Source: Ruixingdingia sedimenti (lineage in GTDB: Bacteria > Pseudomonadota > Alphaproteobacteria > Rhodobacterales > Rhodobacteraceae). Taken from it: DNA of 64,000 nucleotides. The notes under the pieces were generated by a model. The model saw nothing but the letters and a program-made list of their open reading frames with translations, made no database searches and was not told the origin of the DNA. A program made the translations under genes and the position numbers. Location: NCBI RefSeq assembly GCF_031432425.1, contig NZ_JAVKPH010000022.1, forward strand, positions 5,403 to 69,402, read 5' to 3'. Shown here piece after piece: positions 26,041-34,950 of this stretch. Every line of letters begins with the position of its first letter. Within the stretch, counting starts at the first letter, position 1.

Positions 26041-27351
26041 TCATTCCTTCGGGCGGTTGTCCACCACGCGGCGGGCCTTGCCTTCGGACCGGGCGACGGC
26101 GTGGGGATCGCAGACCTCGACCCGGGTCGAGACGCCGACGATCGACTTGATGTGATGCGCCAGTTCCTTCGCCGATTTCGCCCGCGCGTCCCCGGCGGCG
26201 TGGTCGGGGGTGCATTCGACATGGACGGTCATGTTGTCCATCCGCCCGGTGCGGGTCAGTTCGATCTGGAAATGGGGGGCGAGGCCCCTGCATTTCAGGA
26301 TCTGTTCCTCGATCTGGGTCGGAAAGACGTTCACCCCGCGCAGGATGATCATGTCGTCGGACCGGCCGGTGATCTTTTCGATCCGGCGCATGGACCGCGC
26401 GGTGCCCGGCAGCAGGCGGGTCAGGTCGCGGGTGCGGTAGCGCACCATCGGCAGGCCCTCTTTCGTCAGCGTGGTGAAGACCAGTTCGCCCATCTGGCCG
26501 TCGGGCAGCACCTCGCCCGTCACCGGGTCGATGATCTCGGGGTAGAAGTGATCCTCCCAGATGTGCAGGCCGTCCTTGGTTTCCACGCATTCCTGCGCCA
26601 CGCCCGGGCCCATGACCTCGGAAAGGCCGTAGATGTCGACCGCGTGCATGTCGAAGGCGTCCTCGATCTCTGCCCGCATGGCGTTGGTCCAGGGCTCGGC
26701 CCCGAAGATGCCGACCTGAAGCGACGACTGGCGCGGGTCCAGCCCCTGACGGCGGAATTCGTCGAGGATCGACAGCATGTAGCTGGGCGTGACCATGATG
26801 ACGCGCGGGCGGAAGTCGTTGATCAGCGTGACCTGCCGTTCCGTCATGCCGCCGGAAATCGGCACCACGGTGCAGCCGAGCCGTTCGGCGCCGTAATGCG
26901 CGCCGATGCCGCCGGTGAACAGGCCGTAGCCATAGGCGTTGTGCAGGATGTCGCCCGGCCGCCCGCCCGCCGCGCGGATCGAGCGCGCGATCAGGTTGGC
27001 CCAATGGTCGATATCGGCGGCGGTATAGCCGACCACCGTGGGCTTGCCGGTGGTGCCGGACGAGCCGTGGATGCGCACCAGTTTCGTCTGCGGCACGGCG
27101 AACATGCCGAACGGATAGGTGTCGCGCAGGTCCTGCTTCACGGTGAAGGGGAACTTGGCGATGTCCTTGAGGGTTTTCAGTTCCTCGGGGTGGACATCGT
27201 GTTCGATGAACCGCTTGCGGTAGAAGGGGGAATTTTCGAAGGCATGTTTCAGCGACCGCTTCATGCGGTGGAATTGCAGCGCCTCGATTTCATCGCGCGA
27301 GGCGATCTCGATCGGGTCGAGATCCTGCCGGCGCGGGGTCAGGTCTTCCAT
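26041..27351 (-). CDS. paaK: Phenylacetate-CoA ligase
   Basis: A 436-residue AMP-forming ligase that activates phenylacetate to phenylacetyl-CoA, the entry step. The phosphate-binding loop is SSGTTGKPT (about residues 98-106). The adenylate motif region YGLSEVMGPG and the C-terminal hinge GRSDDMIILRGVNVFPTQIE are typical of PaaK. GGGAGGA precedes the ATG. It lies between paaI and paaR on the minus strand. Confidence 0.96.
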   Translation of the reverse strand: MEDLTPRRQDLDPIEIASRDEIEALQFHRMKRSLKHAFENSPFYRKRFIEHDVHPEELKTLKDIAKFPFTVKQDLRDTYPFGMFAVPQTKLVRIHGSSGTTGKPTVVGYTAADIDHWANLIARSIRAAGGRPGDILHNAYGYGLFTGGIGAHYGAERLGCTVVPISGGMTERQVTLINDFRPRVIMVTPSYMLSILDEFRRQGLDPRQSSLQVGIFGAEPWTNAMRAEIEDAFDMHAVDIYGLSEVMGPGVAQECVETKDGLHIWEDHFYPEIIDPVTGEVLPDGQMGELVFTTLTKEGLPMVRYRTRDLTRLLPGTARSMRRIEKITGRSDDMIILRGVNVFPTQIEEQILKCRGLAPHFQIELTRTGRMDNMTVHVECTPDHAAGDARAKSAKELAHHIKSIVGVSTRVEVCDPHAVARSEGKARRVVDNRPKE

Positions 27352-27383
27352 GGTGTCCTCCCTCGGATGGCGGTGCCGGCGTC

Positions 27384-27809
27384 TCAGGCGCCGAGCAGGG
27401 TTCCCTTGACGGTGCGCGAATGGCCGCGGAATTCGGCGATGACCTCGCCCTTCTGGTTGGTGACGGTCACGTCATACACCCCGCTGCGCCCCTTGCGCGA
27501 TACCTCGCGCCCGGCGGCGGTCAGCCGGTCGCCCTTGAAGGCGGGCGCAATATAGGTGATCGCCGCCTGCTGGCCCACCGACCGCTGGTCGACGGTGTTG
27601 CAGGCGAAGGCGAAGGCGCTGTCGGCCAGCGTGAAGATATAGCCGCCATGCGCGGTGCCGTGGCCGTTGGTCATCTGGTCGGTCACGGTCATGGTCAGCA
27701 CCGCCGTCCCCGGCGCGATGCGGTCGAGCACCATGCCGAGGCGCTGCGAGGCGCTGTCGTCGTTCCACAGCGCGGCGGCGCAGGCTTCGGCGAGTTCCTG
27801 GGGGCTCAT
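27384..27809 (-). CDS. paaI: Hotdog-fold thioesterase PaaI
   Basis: A 141-residue hotdog thioesterase. GHGTAHGGYIFTLADSAFAFACN (about residues 46-68) holds the catalytic Asp region of PaaI. It hydrolyses phenylacetyl-CoA and hydroxylated derivatives, thought to rescue CoA when the pathway stalls. The ATG at 27807-27809 lies one base after the stop of paaG, which decides the start over an upstream in-frame codon. Confidence 0.93.
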   Translation of the reverse strand: MSPQELAEACAAALWNDDSASQRLGMVLDRIAPGTAVLTMTVTDQMTNGHGTAHGGYIFTLADSAFAFACNTVDQRSVGQQAAITYIAPAFKGDRLTAAGREVSRKGRSGVYDVTVTNQKGEVIAEFRGHSRTVKGTLLGA

Positions 27810-27810
27810 C

Positions 27811-28599
27811 TCACTTCCCCTGGAAGGTCGCGGGCCGTTTTTCCAGAAAGGCGGCGACGCCTTCGGCATAATCGGCGCTGCGCCCGGCGGCCTGCTGGCA
27901 GTCGCGTTCCATGTCCAGCTGTTCGTCGAGGCTGTTGGTCGCGGCGGCCTGGATCAGCCGCTTGGTCAGCCCAAGGCCGAGCGTCGGCCCGGCGGCAAGG
28001 CTGCGGGCGAGCGCGGTCGCCTGATCCATCAGGTCGGCATCCTCGACCGCCTTCCAGATCAGGCCCCAGTCGGCGGCCTTTTCGGCGGGCAGGGGTTCGG
28101 CGGTCAGGGTCAGCGCCTTGGCGCGCGCCTCGCCCACGAGGCGCGGCAGGCTCCAGCTGCCGCCGGCGTCGGGGATCAGGCCGATTTTGGCGAAAGCCTG
28201 GATGAACTTTGCCGATTTCGCCGCCAGAACGATGTCGCAGGCCAGCGCGATATTGGCGCCCGCCCCGGCGGCGACGCCGTTCACCGCGCAGACCACCGGC
28301 TTTTCCAGGCTGCGGATCAGCCGCAGGTTGGGGTTGTAGAAGGTTTCCAGCGTCCGGCCCAGATCGGGGGGCGGGGCGCCCTTGGCCGGGTCGCGGTCGC
28401 CCAGATCCTGCCCGGCGCAAAAGCCGCGCCCGGTGCCGGTCAGCAGCACCGCCCGCACCCCGGCGTCGTCATGCGCGCGTTCCAGGCCCGCCCGCAGCGC
28501 GCGGTGCATGTCGTCGTTGAACGAGTTCAGCTTGTCGGGGCGGTTCAGCGTCAGCGTCAGGACGCCATCGGCGAGGGCCGAAAGGACGGTTTCGTGCAT
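27811..28599 (-). CDS. paaG: Ring-1,2-epoxyphenylacetyl-CoA isomerase
   Basis: A 262-residue crotonase-fold enzyme that isomerises the epoxide to oxepin-CoA; same length as E. coli PaaG. Features are NRPDKLNSFND at the N-terminus, an oxyanion loop (AVNGVAAGAGANIALACD) and the catalytic Asp region FIQAFAKIGLIPDAGGSW. GGAGAAG precedes the ATG at 28597-28599. It heads the paaG-paaI-paaK-paaR operon and is divergent from paaN. Confidence 0.92.
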   Translation of the reverse strand: MHETVLSALADGVLTLTLNRPDKLNSFNDDMHRALRAGLERAHDDAGVRAVLLTGTGRGFCAGQDLGDRDPAKGAPPPDLGRTLETFYNPNLRLIRSLEKPVVCAVNGVAAGAGANIALACDIVLAAKSAKFIQAFAKIGLIPDAGGSWSLPRLVGEARAKALTLTAEPLPAEKAADWGLIWKAVEDADLMDQATALARSLAAGPTLGLGLTKRLIQAAATNSLDEQLDMERDCQQAAGRSADYAEGVAAFLEKRPATFQGK

Positions 28600-28655
28600 G
28601 GATCTTCTCCCTGTCCCCCGAATTCGCGGGGGCCTCGCAGATTCTTGTTGCATAA

Positions 28656-28673
28656 ACCGACCGGCCGGTCAAT
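28656..28673. promoter_or_regulatory. PaaR-type operator between paaG and paaN
   Basis: ACCGACCGGCCGGTCAAT, with a perfect GACCGGCCGGTC core, in the 115-base divergent gap between paaG and paaN. It matches the site upstream of paaJ at 14 of 18 positions. One site placed here could control both divergent operons, tying uptake, activation and ring opening into one regulon. Confidence 0.7.
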
Positions 28674-28714
28674 GATAAAGCCGAGCCGGACGAGAACCGG
28701 CCGGGAGGATACTC

Positions 28715-30364
28715 ATGACCGAATTCTTCGACCGTCATCGGCCGATGCTGGAGGCTGCGGTAGAGGCCCTGCGCGCCCGCGGATTCTGGACGCCTTTCCC
28801 TGAGGTTCCTAGCGGAAAATTCTATGGCGAATCCGCGAGGGAAGAGGGCGAGGCCGCCTTCGCCGCGATGCAGGGCCGGCCTTTCGACCTGCCCGGCCAT
28901 CCCGAATCGCGCCGTCTGGGGGCCGAGGCGTCGCCCTTCGGGCCGGTGCCGGGAATCACCTATCCCGCCGCCGATGTCCCCGCGCTGATCGCCGCCGCGC
29001 AGGCCGCCGCGCCCGCGCTGGCCGCCGCCACGCCCGAGGCCCGGGTGGGGGTGTGCATGGAGATCCTGACCCGGCTGAACCGGATCAGCTTTCTTCTGGG
29101 CCACGCCACGATGCACACCACCGGCCAGGCCTTCGCCATGGCGTTTCAGGCCGGGGGCCCGCATGCGCAGGACCGCGGGCTGGAGGCTGTGGCGATGGCC
29201 TGGGACGAGATGACCCGCTTTGCGCGGCAAGCCGTCTGGGAAAAGCCGCAGGGCAAGGCCGCGCCCATCGTGATGGAAAAGCACTGGACGCTGGTCCCGG
29301 CGGGGGTGGCGCTGACCATCGGTTGCAATACCTTCCCGACGTGGAATTCCTATCCCGGCATCTTCGCCAGCCTCGCCACCGGCAATCCGGTGATCGTCAA
29401 GCCGCATCCCGCCGCCATCCTGCCGCTGGCGCTGACCGTGCGGATCGCGCGCGAAGTGCTGGCCGAGGCGGGGCTGCCCGCCGATGCGGTGCTGCTGGCG
29501 GTGGATGCGCCCGGGGCCGAGATCACCAAGGATCTGGCGACCGATCCGGCGGTGCGGCTGATCGACTATACCGGATCCACCGCCTTCGGCGGCTGGCTGC
29601 GTGCGAACGCCCGCCAGGCGCAGGTCTTTACCGAAGAGGCCGGGGTGAACACCGTCACCATCGCCGCGACCGATGATTTCGCCGGCATGTGCGCGAACCT
29701 CGCCTTTTCGCTGTCGCTCTATTCCGGGCAGATGTGCACCGCGCCGCAGAACCTCTACATCCCCGAAGGCGGGATCGAGACCGATCAGGGCCACAAGAGC
29801 TTTGACGATGTGGCGCAGGGCATCGCCGGGGCGATCGACGCGCTTCTGGCCGATCCGGCGCGCGCGGCGGGCATCTGCGGTGCCATCGCCAATCCGGCCA
29901 CGCAGGCGCGGGTCGCGGCGGCGCGCGCCATGGGCCGGGTGATCCGCGACAGCGCGCCGGTGGGCGAGGGGCGCACGGCCTCGCCGCTGCTGCTGGCGGT
30001 CGATGCGGGCGATCCGGCGGCCGAGGCGGAATGTTTCGGCCCGGTGGCCTTCCTTGTCGCCACCAAGGACGCCGACGCGGGCATCGCGCTCGCCGCCGGT
30101 CTTGCCGCGCGCAAGGGGGCGATCACCGCGGCACTTCACGACACCGACGAGGCGCGCATTGCCCGTGCCGTGGCGGCCTTTGCCCGGGCGGGGGTGAACC
30201 TGTCGATCAACCTGACCGGCAACATCTTCGTCAACCAGTCGGCCGCCTTCAGCGATTTCCACGTCACCGGCGCCAATCCGGCCGGCAACGCCAGCCTGAC
30301 CGATACCGCCTTTGTCGCCACCCGTTTCCGCCGCGCGATGTGGCGGCGGCCGGCGGCGGCCTGA
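28715..30364 (+). CDS. paaN: Phenylacetate degradation protein PaaN (aldehyde dehydrogenase family)
   Basis: A 549-residue aldehyde-dehydrogenase-fold protein of the PaaN group, found in paa clusters in addition to PaaZ. Catalytic Cys is in YSGQMCTAPQNLYIP (about residues 337-351) and the general-base Glu in FTEEAGVNTV. It lacks PaaZ's hydratase domain. Its exact reaction is unsettled; ring-cleavage aldehyde oxidation is the usual suggestion. First gene of the operon that also carries the ABC importer. GGGAGG lies upstream of the ATG. Confidence 0.9.
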   Translation: MTEFFDRHRPMLEAAVEALRARGFWTPFPEVPSGKFYGESAREEGEAAFAAMQGRPFDLPGHPESRRLGAEASPFGPVPGITYPAADVPALIAAAQAAAPALAAATPEARVGVCMEILTRLNRISFLLGHATMHTTGQAFAMAFQAGGPHAQDRGLEAVAMAWDEMTRFARQAVWEKPQGKAAPIVMEKHWTLVPAGVALTIGCNTFPTWNSYPGIFASLATGNPVIVKPHPAAILPLALTVRIAREVLAEAGLPADAVLLAVDAPGAEITKDLATDPAVRLIDYTGSTAFGGWLRANARQAQVFTEEAGVNTVTIAATDDFAGMCANLAFSLSLYSGQMCTAPQNLYIPEGGIETDQGHKSFDDVAQGIAGAIDALLADPARAAGICGAIANPATQARVAAARAMGRVIRDSAPVGEGRTASPLLLAVDAGDPAAEAECFGPVAFLVATKDADAGIALAAGLAARKGAITAALHDTDEARIARAVAAFARAGVNLSINLTGNIFVNQSAAFSDFHVTGANPAGNASLTDTAFVATRFRRAMWRRPAAA

Positions 30365-30394
30365 TACTGCAACCGTTCTCTGGGAGGAGACCAC

Positions 30395-31540
30395 ATGAAA
30401 AAGACCCTGACCACGACCGCCCTCGGCCTGCTGGCCGCCTTCGGGCTGACGCAGGCCGCGCTGGCCGATATCAAGCTGGGCGCCAGCATCTCTGCCACCG
30501 GCCCGGCCGCCTTTCTGGGCGACCCCGAGGCGAAGACGCTGGAAATGCTGGTGGCGGACCTGAACGCCGCGGGCGGCATCAACGGCGAGAAGATCGCGCT
30601 GGTGCTCTATGACGACAACGGCGATCCCAACAAGGCCCGCACCTTCGCCACCCGTCTGGTCGAGGATGACGAAGTGGTGGCGATCATCGGCGGCACCACC
30701 ACCGGCACGTCGATGTCGATCCTGGCGGTGGCAGAGGATGCGGGGGTTCCCTTCATCTCGCTGGCAGGCGCCATCGACATCATCAGCCCGGTCAAGCCCC
30801 ATACGTTCAAGACCCCGCACACCGACCGCATGGCCTGCCAGAAGATCTTCGAGGACATGCAGAAACAGGGCTACACCAAGATCGGCATGATTTCCGGCAC
30901 CGACGGTTTCGGCGCGTCGATGCAGGCGCAGTGCAAGGACGTGGTGGGCGATTACGGCATCGAGATCGTGGCGGATGAAACCTACGATCCCAAGGACGCC
31001 GACATGACGGCGCAGCTGACCAAGATCAAGAACGCGGGCGGCGTGCAGGCGGTGCTGAACCCCGGCTTCGGTCAGGGCCCGTCGATCGTGACGCGCAACT
31101 ACAAGCAACTCGACATCGGCCTGCCGCTTTACCAGTCGCATGGCGTGGCCTCCGACGGGTTCATCGAACTGGCCGGCGCCGATGCGGCAGAGGGCGTGCG
31201 CCTGCCGGGCACCGCGCTGCTGGTGGCCGACCTTCTGGCCGAGGACGACGCGCAACGGCCGGTCGTCACCGCCTACAAGGCGGCGTTCGAGGCCAAGACC
31301 GGCACGCCGGTCGGCACCTTCGGCGGCTATGCGCATGACGCCTTCCTGATCATGACCGACGCGATCGCGCGCGCGGGGTCGGCCGAACCGGCCGCGATCC
31401 GCGATGCGATCGAGGCGACGGCGGGCCTTGCCGGCACCACCGGGATCTACACCTTCAGCCCCGAGGACCATCTGGGCCTCGACCTGTCGGCCTTCCGCAT
31501 GCTGGAAATCAAGGGCGGCAAGTGGACGCTGGTCGACTGA
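30395..31540 (+). CDS. Branched-chain-type ABC substrate-binding protein
   Basis: A 381-residue periplasmic binding protein of the LivJ family. The signal peptide is MKKTLTTTALGLLAAFGLTQ...ALA (cleavage near residue 24), followed by the LivJ-type start IKLGASISATGPAAFLGDP. GGAGGAG precedes the ATG. It lies between paaN and its permeases, inside a PaaR-controlled unit, so the likely cargo is phenylacetate or a related aromatic acid and not amino acids (inference). Confidence 0.9.
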   Translation: MKKTLTTTALGLLAAFGLTQAALADIKLGASISATGPAAFLGDPEAKTLEMLVADLNAAGGINGEKIALVLYDDNGDPNKARTFATRLVEDDEVVAIIGGTTTGTSMSILAVAEDAGVPFISLAGAIDIISPVKPHTFKTPHTDRMACQKIFEDMQKQGYTKIGMISGTDGFGASMQAQCKDVVGDYGIEIVADETYDPKDADMTAQLTKIKNAGGVQAVLNPGFGQGPSIVTRNYKQLDIGLPLYQSHGVASDGFIELAGADAAEGVRLPGTALLVADLLAEDDAQRPVVTAYKAAFEAKTGTPVGTFGGYAHDAFLIMTDAIARAGSAEPAAIRDAIEATAGLAGTTGIYTFSPEDHLGLDLSAFRMLEIKGGKWTLVD

Positions 31541-31553
31541 CCGGACGGCCTTC

Positions 31554-31585
31554 GGCCCCTGCCCGGAACGGGCGGGGGCCTTTTT
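31554..31585 (+). terminator. Intra-operon attenuating terminator
   Basis: A 12-base-pair GC-rich stem (GGCCCCTGCCCG / CGGGCGGGGGCC, one G-T pair) with a two-base AA loop, followed by TTTTT. It sits between the binding-protein gene and the permease gene. In ABC operons such stems let the binding protein be made in excess; partial read-through is assumed since the permeases have no obvious promoter. Confidence 0.8.
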
Positions 31586-31642
31586 GCGGCCCCGCCGCCT
31601 TTCACGCCTGATAAAGTCCCGCATCCCGAGCCCGGAGGCCCC

Positions 31643-32515
31643 ATGTCGGAACTTCTGCAATTCCTCTTTTCGGGGGTGACGGTCGGCGCGGTCTATGCGC
31701 TGGTCGCCCTTGGCTTCACCATCATCTACAACGCCTCCGACGTGGTGAACTTCGCGCAGGGCGAATTCGTCATGCTGGGCGGCATGATCACCTGGTTCGC
31801 CCATGCGGCGGGCCTGCCGCTGCCGCTGGCCGCGGTGATCGCCATCGTGGCGACGGCGGCGCTCGGCGTGGCGATGAACAAGCTGGCGATCGAGCCCGCG
31901 CGCGGCGCGCCGGTGGTGTCGCTGATCATCATCACCATCGGCGCCTCGATCTTCATCCAGGGCGCGGCGCAGCTGGTGTTCGACAAGCAGATCCACAGCT
32001 TTCCGGCCTTTTCCGGCGATGCGCCGCTGCGCATCGGGGGTGCCACGATCCTGCCGCAGAGCCTGTGGGTGATCGGCGGCGCGCTGGCGGTGTTCGTCGG
32101 GTTGTGGGTGTTCTTCACGAAAACGCTGCTGGGCCGGGCGGTGCTGGCGACATCCAACAACCGGCTGGCGGCGCAGCTGGTGGGGATCAACACCAATTTC
32201 GTGATGACGCTGTCCTTTGCGCTTTCCGCCGGGATCGGCGCGCTGGCGGGGGTGCTGGCCACGCCGATCACGCTGACGGCCTACAGCGTCGGCATCGGTT
32301 TCGCGCTCAAGGGCTTTGCGGGGGCGATGCTGGGCGGCATGGGCAACCCCAAGGGTGCGCTGGCGGGCGGTTTCCTGATCGGGCTGATCGAGGCGCTGAC
32401 GGCGGGCTACCTGTCCTCGCAGTACAAGGATGCGGTGGCCTTCATCGTGATCCTGCTGGTCCTGTTCTTCATGCCGCAGGGGCTTTTCGGCCGCAAGTCG
32501 ACGGATCGGGTGTGA
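31643..32515 (+). CDS. Branched-chain-type ABC permease, LivH-like
   Basis: A 290-residue inner-membrane permease with eight or so hydrophobic segments, the N-terminal VGAVYALVALGFTIIYNASDVVNFAQGEFVMLGG block typical of LivH, and a cytoplasmic coupling loop near NPKGALAGGFLIGLIEA. It lies four bases before the second permease gene. Confidence 0.92.
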   Translation: MSELLQFLFSGVTVGAVYALVALGFTIIYNASDVVNFAQGEFVMLGGMITWFAHAAGLPLPLAAVIAIVATAALGVAMNKLAIEPARGAPVVSLIIITIGASIFIQGAAQLVFDKQIHSFPAFSGDAPLRIGGATILPQSLWVIGGALAVFVGLWVFFTKTLLGRAVLATSNNRLAAQLVGINTNFVMTLSFALSAGIGALAGVLATPITLTAYSVGIGFALKGFAGAMLGGMGNPKGALAGGFLIGLIEALTAGYLSSQYKDAVAFIVILLVLFFMPQGLFGRKSTDRV

Positions 32516-32519
32516 CGCC

Positions 32520-33476
32520 ATGAAACTTTCCGCGAAAACCGCGACGCTTCTGGTGCTGGCCCTGCTGGTGGCCGTTTCGCCGTTCTTCTTTCCCTCGGGC
32601 TATTACTACCGCGTGGGCGCGCTGATCTTCGTCAACGGCATCGCCGTGACCGGGATCGTGATCCTGACCGGCTATGCCGGGCAGATCAGCCTCGGCCATG
32701 CCGGTTTCGCCGGGATCGGCGCCTATGCCTGCGCGCTGGCCCCGGTGCATCTGGGCCTGCATCCGGCGCTGGCGGTGGTGCTGGGCGGGGCGATTTCCGC
32801 CGTGCTGGCCTTTCTGGTGGGCCGGCCGATCCTGCGGCTGAAGGGCTATTACCTCGGCGTCGCCACGCTCGGCTTCGGCATCCTTGTGTCGATGGTGCTG
32901 AACAACGAACGGGAACTGACGCGCGGCCCCGACGGTATCGAGGTGCCCGAACTGGGCCTGCGCGGGGTGCTCAAGGACTGGGGGCTCGACCTGACGAATG
33001 GCGAGTTCTGGTATTTCTTCTGCGGCCTCGCCCTGATCCTCGGCGCCTGGCTGGCGCTGAACCTTTACGGCAGCCCCACCGGGCGGGCGCTGCGGGCGTT
33101 GCACGGGTCCGAGGTCGCGGCGCGCACCGTGGGCGTCGATGTGGCGCGGATGAAGCTGCAGGCCTTCGTGATCTCTGCCGTCTATGCCTCGGTTTCGGGT
33201 TCGCTGCTGGCGTTGCAGAACAAGTTCATCACGCCGGATGTCGCGGGCTTCATGCATTCGATCGAGATGGTGACGATGGCCGTCCTCGGGGGTGTCGGTT
33301 CCGTGCTGGGCGCGATCTTCGGGGCGGGCATCCTGACGCTCTTGCCGCAGGTGCTGACGGTCTTTGCCGAATACGAACAGCTGGTTCTGGGTCTGGTGAT
33401 GATGGTGGTGATGATCTTCCTGCGCGAGGGGCTTCTGCCCTCGATCCTGCGCAGGCTGCGGGGGACGGGCGAATGA
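32520..33476 (+). CDS. Branched-chain-type ABC permease, LivM-like
   Basis: A 318-residue inner-membrane permease, the LivM partner. GYAGQISLGHAGFAGIGAYA (about residues 51-70) is the family hallmark, and GGVGSVLGAIFGAGILTLLPQ lies near the C-terminus. The last four bases overlap the ATPase gene that follows. Confidence 0.92.
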   Translation: MKLSAKTATLLVLALLVAVSPFFFPSGYYYRVGALIFVNGIAVTGIVILTGYAGQISLGHAGFAGIGAYACALAPVHLGLHPALAVVLGGAISAVLAFLVGRPILRLKGYYLGVATLGFGILVSMVLNNERELTRGPDGIEVPELGLRGVLKDWGLDLTNGEFWYFFCGLALILGAWLALNLYGSPTGRALRALHGSEVAARTVGVDVARMKLQAFVISAVYASVSGSLLALQNKFITPDVAGFMHSIEMVTMAVLGGVGSVLGAIFGAGILTLLPQVLTVFAEYEQLVLGLVMMVVMIFLREGLLPSILRRLRGTGE

Positions 33477-34261
33477 CGCGCGAAGCCAGGGAAGCATTGC
33501 TGTCGGTCGAGGGGCTGGGCATCGCCTTCGGCGGGTTGAAGGCGGTCAACGATGTCAGTTTCACCGTGAGGCCGGGCGAGATCGTGTCGGTCATCGGGCC
33601 GAACGGCGCGGGCAAGACGACGCTGTTCAACATGATCTCGGGCGTCTACCTGCCCGGCATGGGCAAGGTGAAGCTGATGGGCGAGGAGGTGACGGCCATG
33701 GCCCCGCATCTGCTGGCCCGCCGGGGGATGAGCCGGACGTTCCAGAACCTCCAGATCTTCCAGTCGATGACGGTGCTGGAAAATGCCGTCACCGGCTATC
33801 ACCTGACCGAACGCGGCCCGGTGCTGGCCGATCTTCTGGGCCTGCCGTCGTCGCGCCGCCGGGCGCGCGCGTCCGAGGAAGGGGCGCGCAGGCTGCTGGC
33901 CCGGGTCGGCCTTGAACGCGCGGCGGAACGCGAGGCGGGGAACCTGTCCTACGGGTCGCTCAAGCGGCTGGAAATCGCCCGCGCGCTGGCGCTGAACCCC
34001 AAGATCCTGCTGCTGGACGAACCCGCCGCCGGCTGCAACGCGGTGGAAACGGAGGAAATCGACCACCTGATCGCCGAGGTCGCGGCCTCCGGCGTCGCCA
34101 TCCTTCTGGTCGAGCATGACATGAAGATGGTGATGCGGGTGTCCAACCATATCGTGGTGCTGGACCATGGCGAGAAGATCGCCGAGGGCGATCCGGCCAC
34201 GGTCAGCCGCAACCCGGCGGTGATCGCCGCCTATCTGGGGGCCGAAAATGCTGACGGTTGA
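33473..34261 (+). CDS. Branched-chain-type ABC ATPase, LivG-like
   Basis: A 262-residue ATPase. Walker A GPNGAGKTT (about residues 42-50), Q-loop SRTFQNLQIF, signature LSYGSLKRLEIARAL and Walker B ILLLDEPAAGCNAVE are visible, followed by EHDMKMVMRVS with the switch His. The signature motif is LSYGS, common in LivG proteins. It overlaps LivM upstream by 4 bases and LivF downstream by 14. Confidence 0.93.
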   Translation: MTREAREALLSVEGLGIAFGGLKAVNDVSFTVRPGEIVSVIGPNGAGKTTLFNMISGVYLPGMGKVKLMGEEVTAMAPHLLARRGMSRTFQNLQIFQSMTVLENAVTGYHLTERGPVLADLLGLPSSRRRARASEEGARRLLARVGLERAAEREAGNLSYGSLKRLEIARALALNPKILLLDEPAAGCNAVETEEIDHLIAEVAASGVAILLVEHDMKMVMRVSNHIVVLDHGEKIAEGDPATVSRNPAVIAAYLGAENADG

Positions 34262-34949
34262 GGGGCTGCGTTCGCGCTACGGGCGTATCGAGGTGCTGCA
34301 CGGGATCGACCTGCGGGTGGATTCCGGCGAGATCGTCACCGTGGTGGGCGCCAATGGCGCGGGCAAGACCACGCTTCTGCGCTGTCTGTCGGGGGTGCAG
34401 CCCGTGACCGGCGGCACCATCACCTTCCGGGGCGAGGCGCTGACCCCCGTTCCCGCCTACAAGCGGCTGCGCCGGGGGCTGGCGCAATCGCCCGAGGGGC
34501 GGCAGATCTTCACCAACCTGACGGTGGAGGAAAACCTGCGCCTCGGCGCGTTCCTGTTTTCCGACGACCGGGTGGAAAAGGACATGGAAGACGCCTTCCA
34601 GATGTTCCCGATCCTCAGGCAAAAGCGCAACCTGCCCGCCGGGGGCCTGTCGGGCGGGCAGCAACAGATGCTGGCCATGGCGCGGGCGCTGATGGGGCGG
34701 CCGTCCTGCCTGCTGCTGGACGAGCCCTCGATGGGGCTGGCGCCGATCATCGTGTCCCAGATCTTCGACGTGGTGAAGGGGCTGAAGGCGCTGGATGTCA
34801 CCGTGCTGCTGGTGGAACAGAACGCCTTCGGCGCGCTGAAGATCGCCGACCGCGGCTATGTGATGGAAACCGGCCGCATCATCATGCAGGGCGCGGCAGA
34901 GGATCTGATCGCCGACCCGCGCATCCGCGAAGCCTATCTGGGGATCTGA
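34248..34949 (+). CDS. Branched-chain-type ABC ATPase, LivF-like
   Basis: A 233-residue second ATPase of the importer. Motifs are GANGAGKTTLLR, QSPEGRQIFTNLTVEENL, LSGGQQQMLAMARALM, LLLDEPSMGLAP and VEQNAFGALKIADR. Slightly shorter than LivG, as usual. The following fused beta-oxidation gene starts one base after its stop. Confidence 0.93.
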   Translation: MLTVEGLRSRYGRIEVLHGIDLRVDSGEIVTVVGANGAGKTTLLRCLSGVQPVTGGTITFRGEALTPVPAYKRLRRGLAQSPEGRQIFTNLTVEENLRLGAFLFSDDRVEKDMEDAFQMFPILRQKRNLPAGGLSGGQQQMLAMARALMGRPSCLLLDEPSMGLAPIIVSQIFDVVKGLKALDVTVLLVEQNAFGALKIADRGYVMETGRIIMQGAAEDLIADPRIREAYLGI

Positions 34950-34950
34950 C

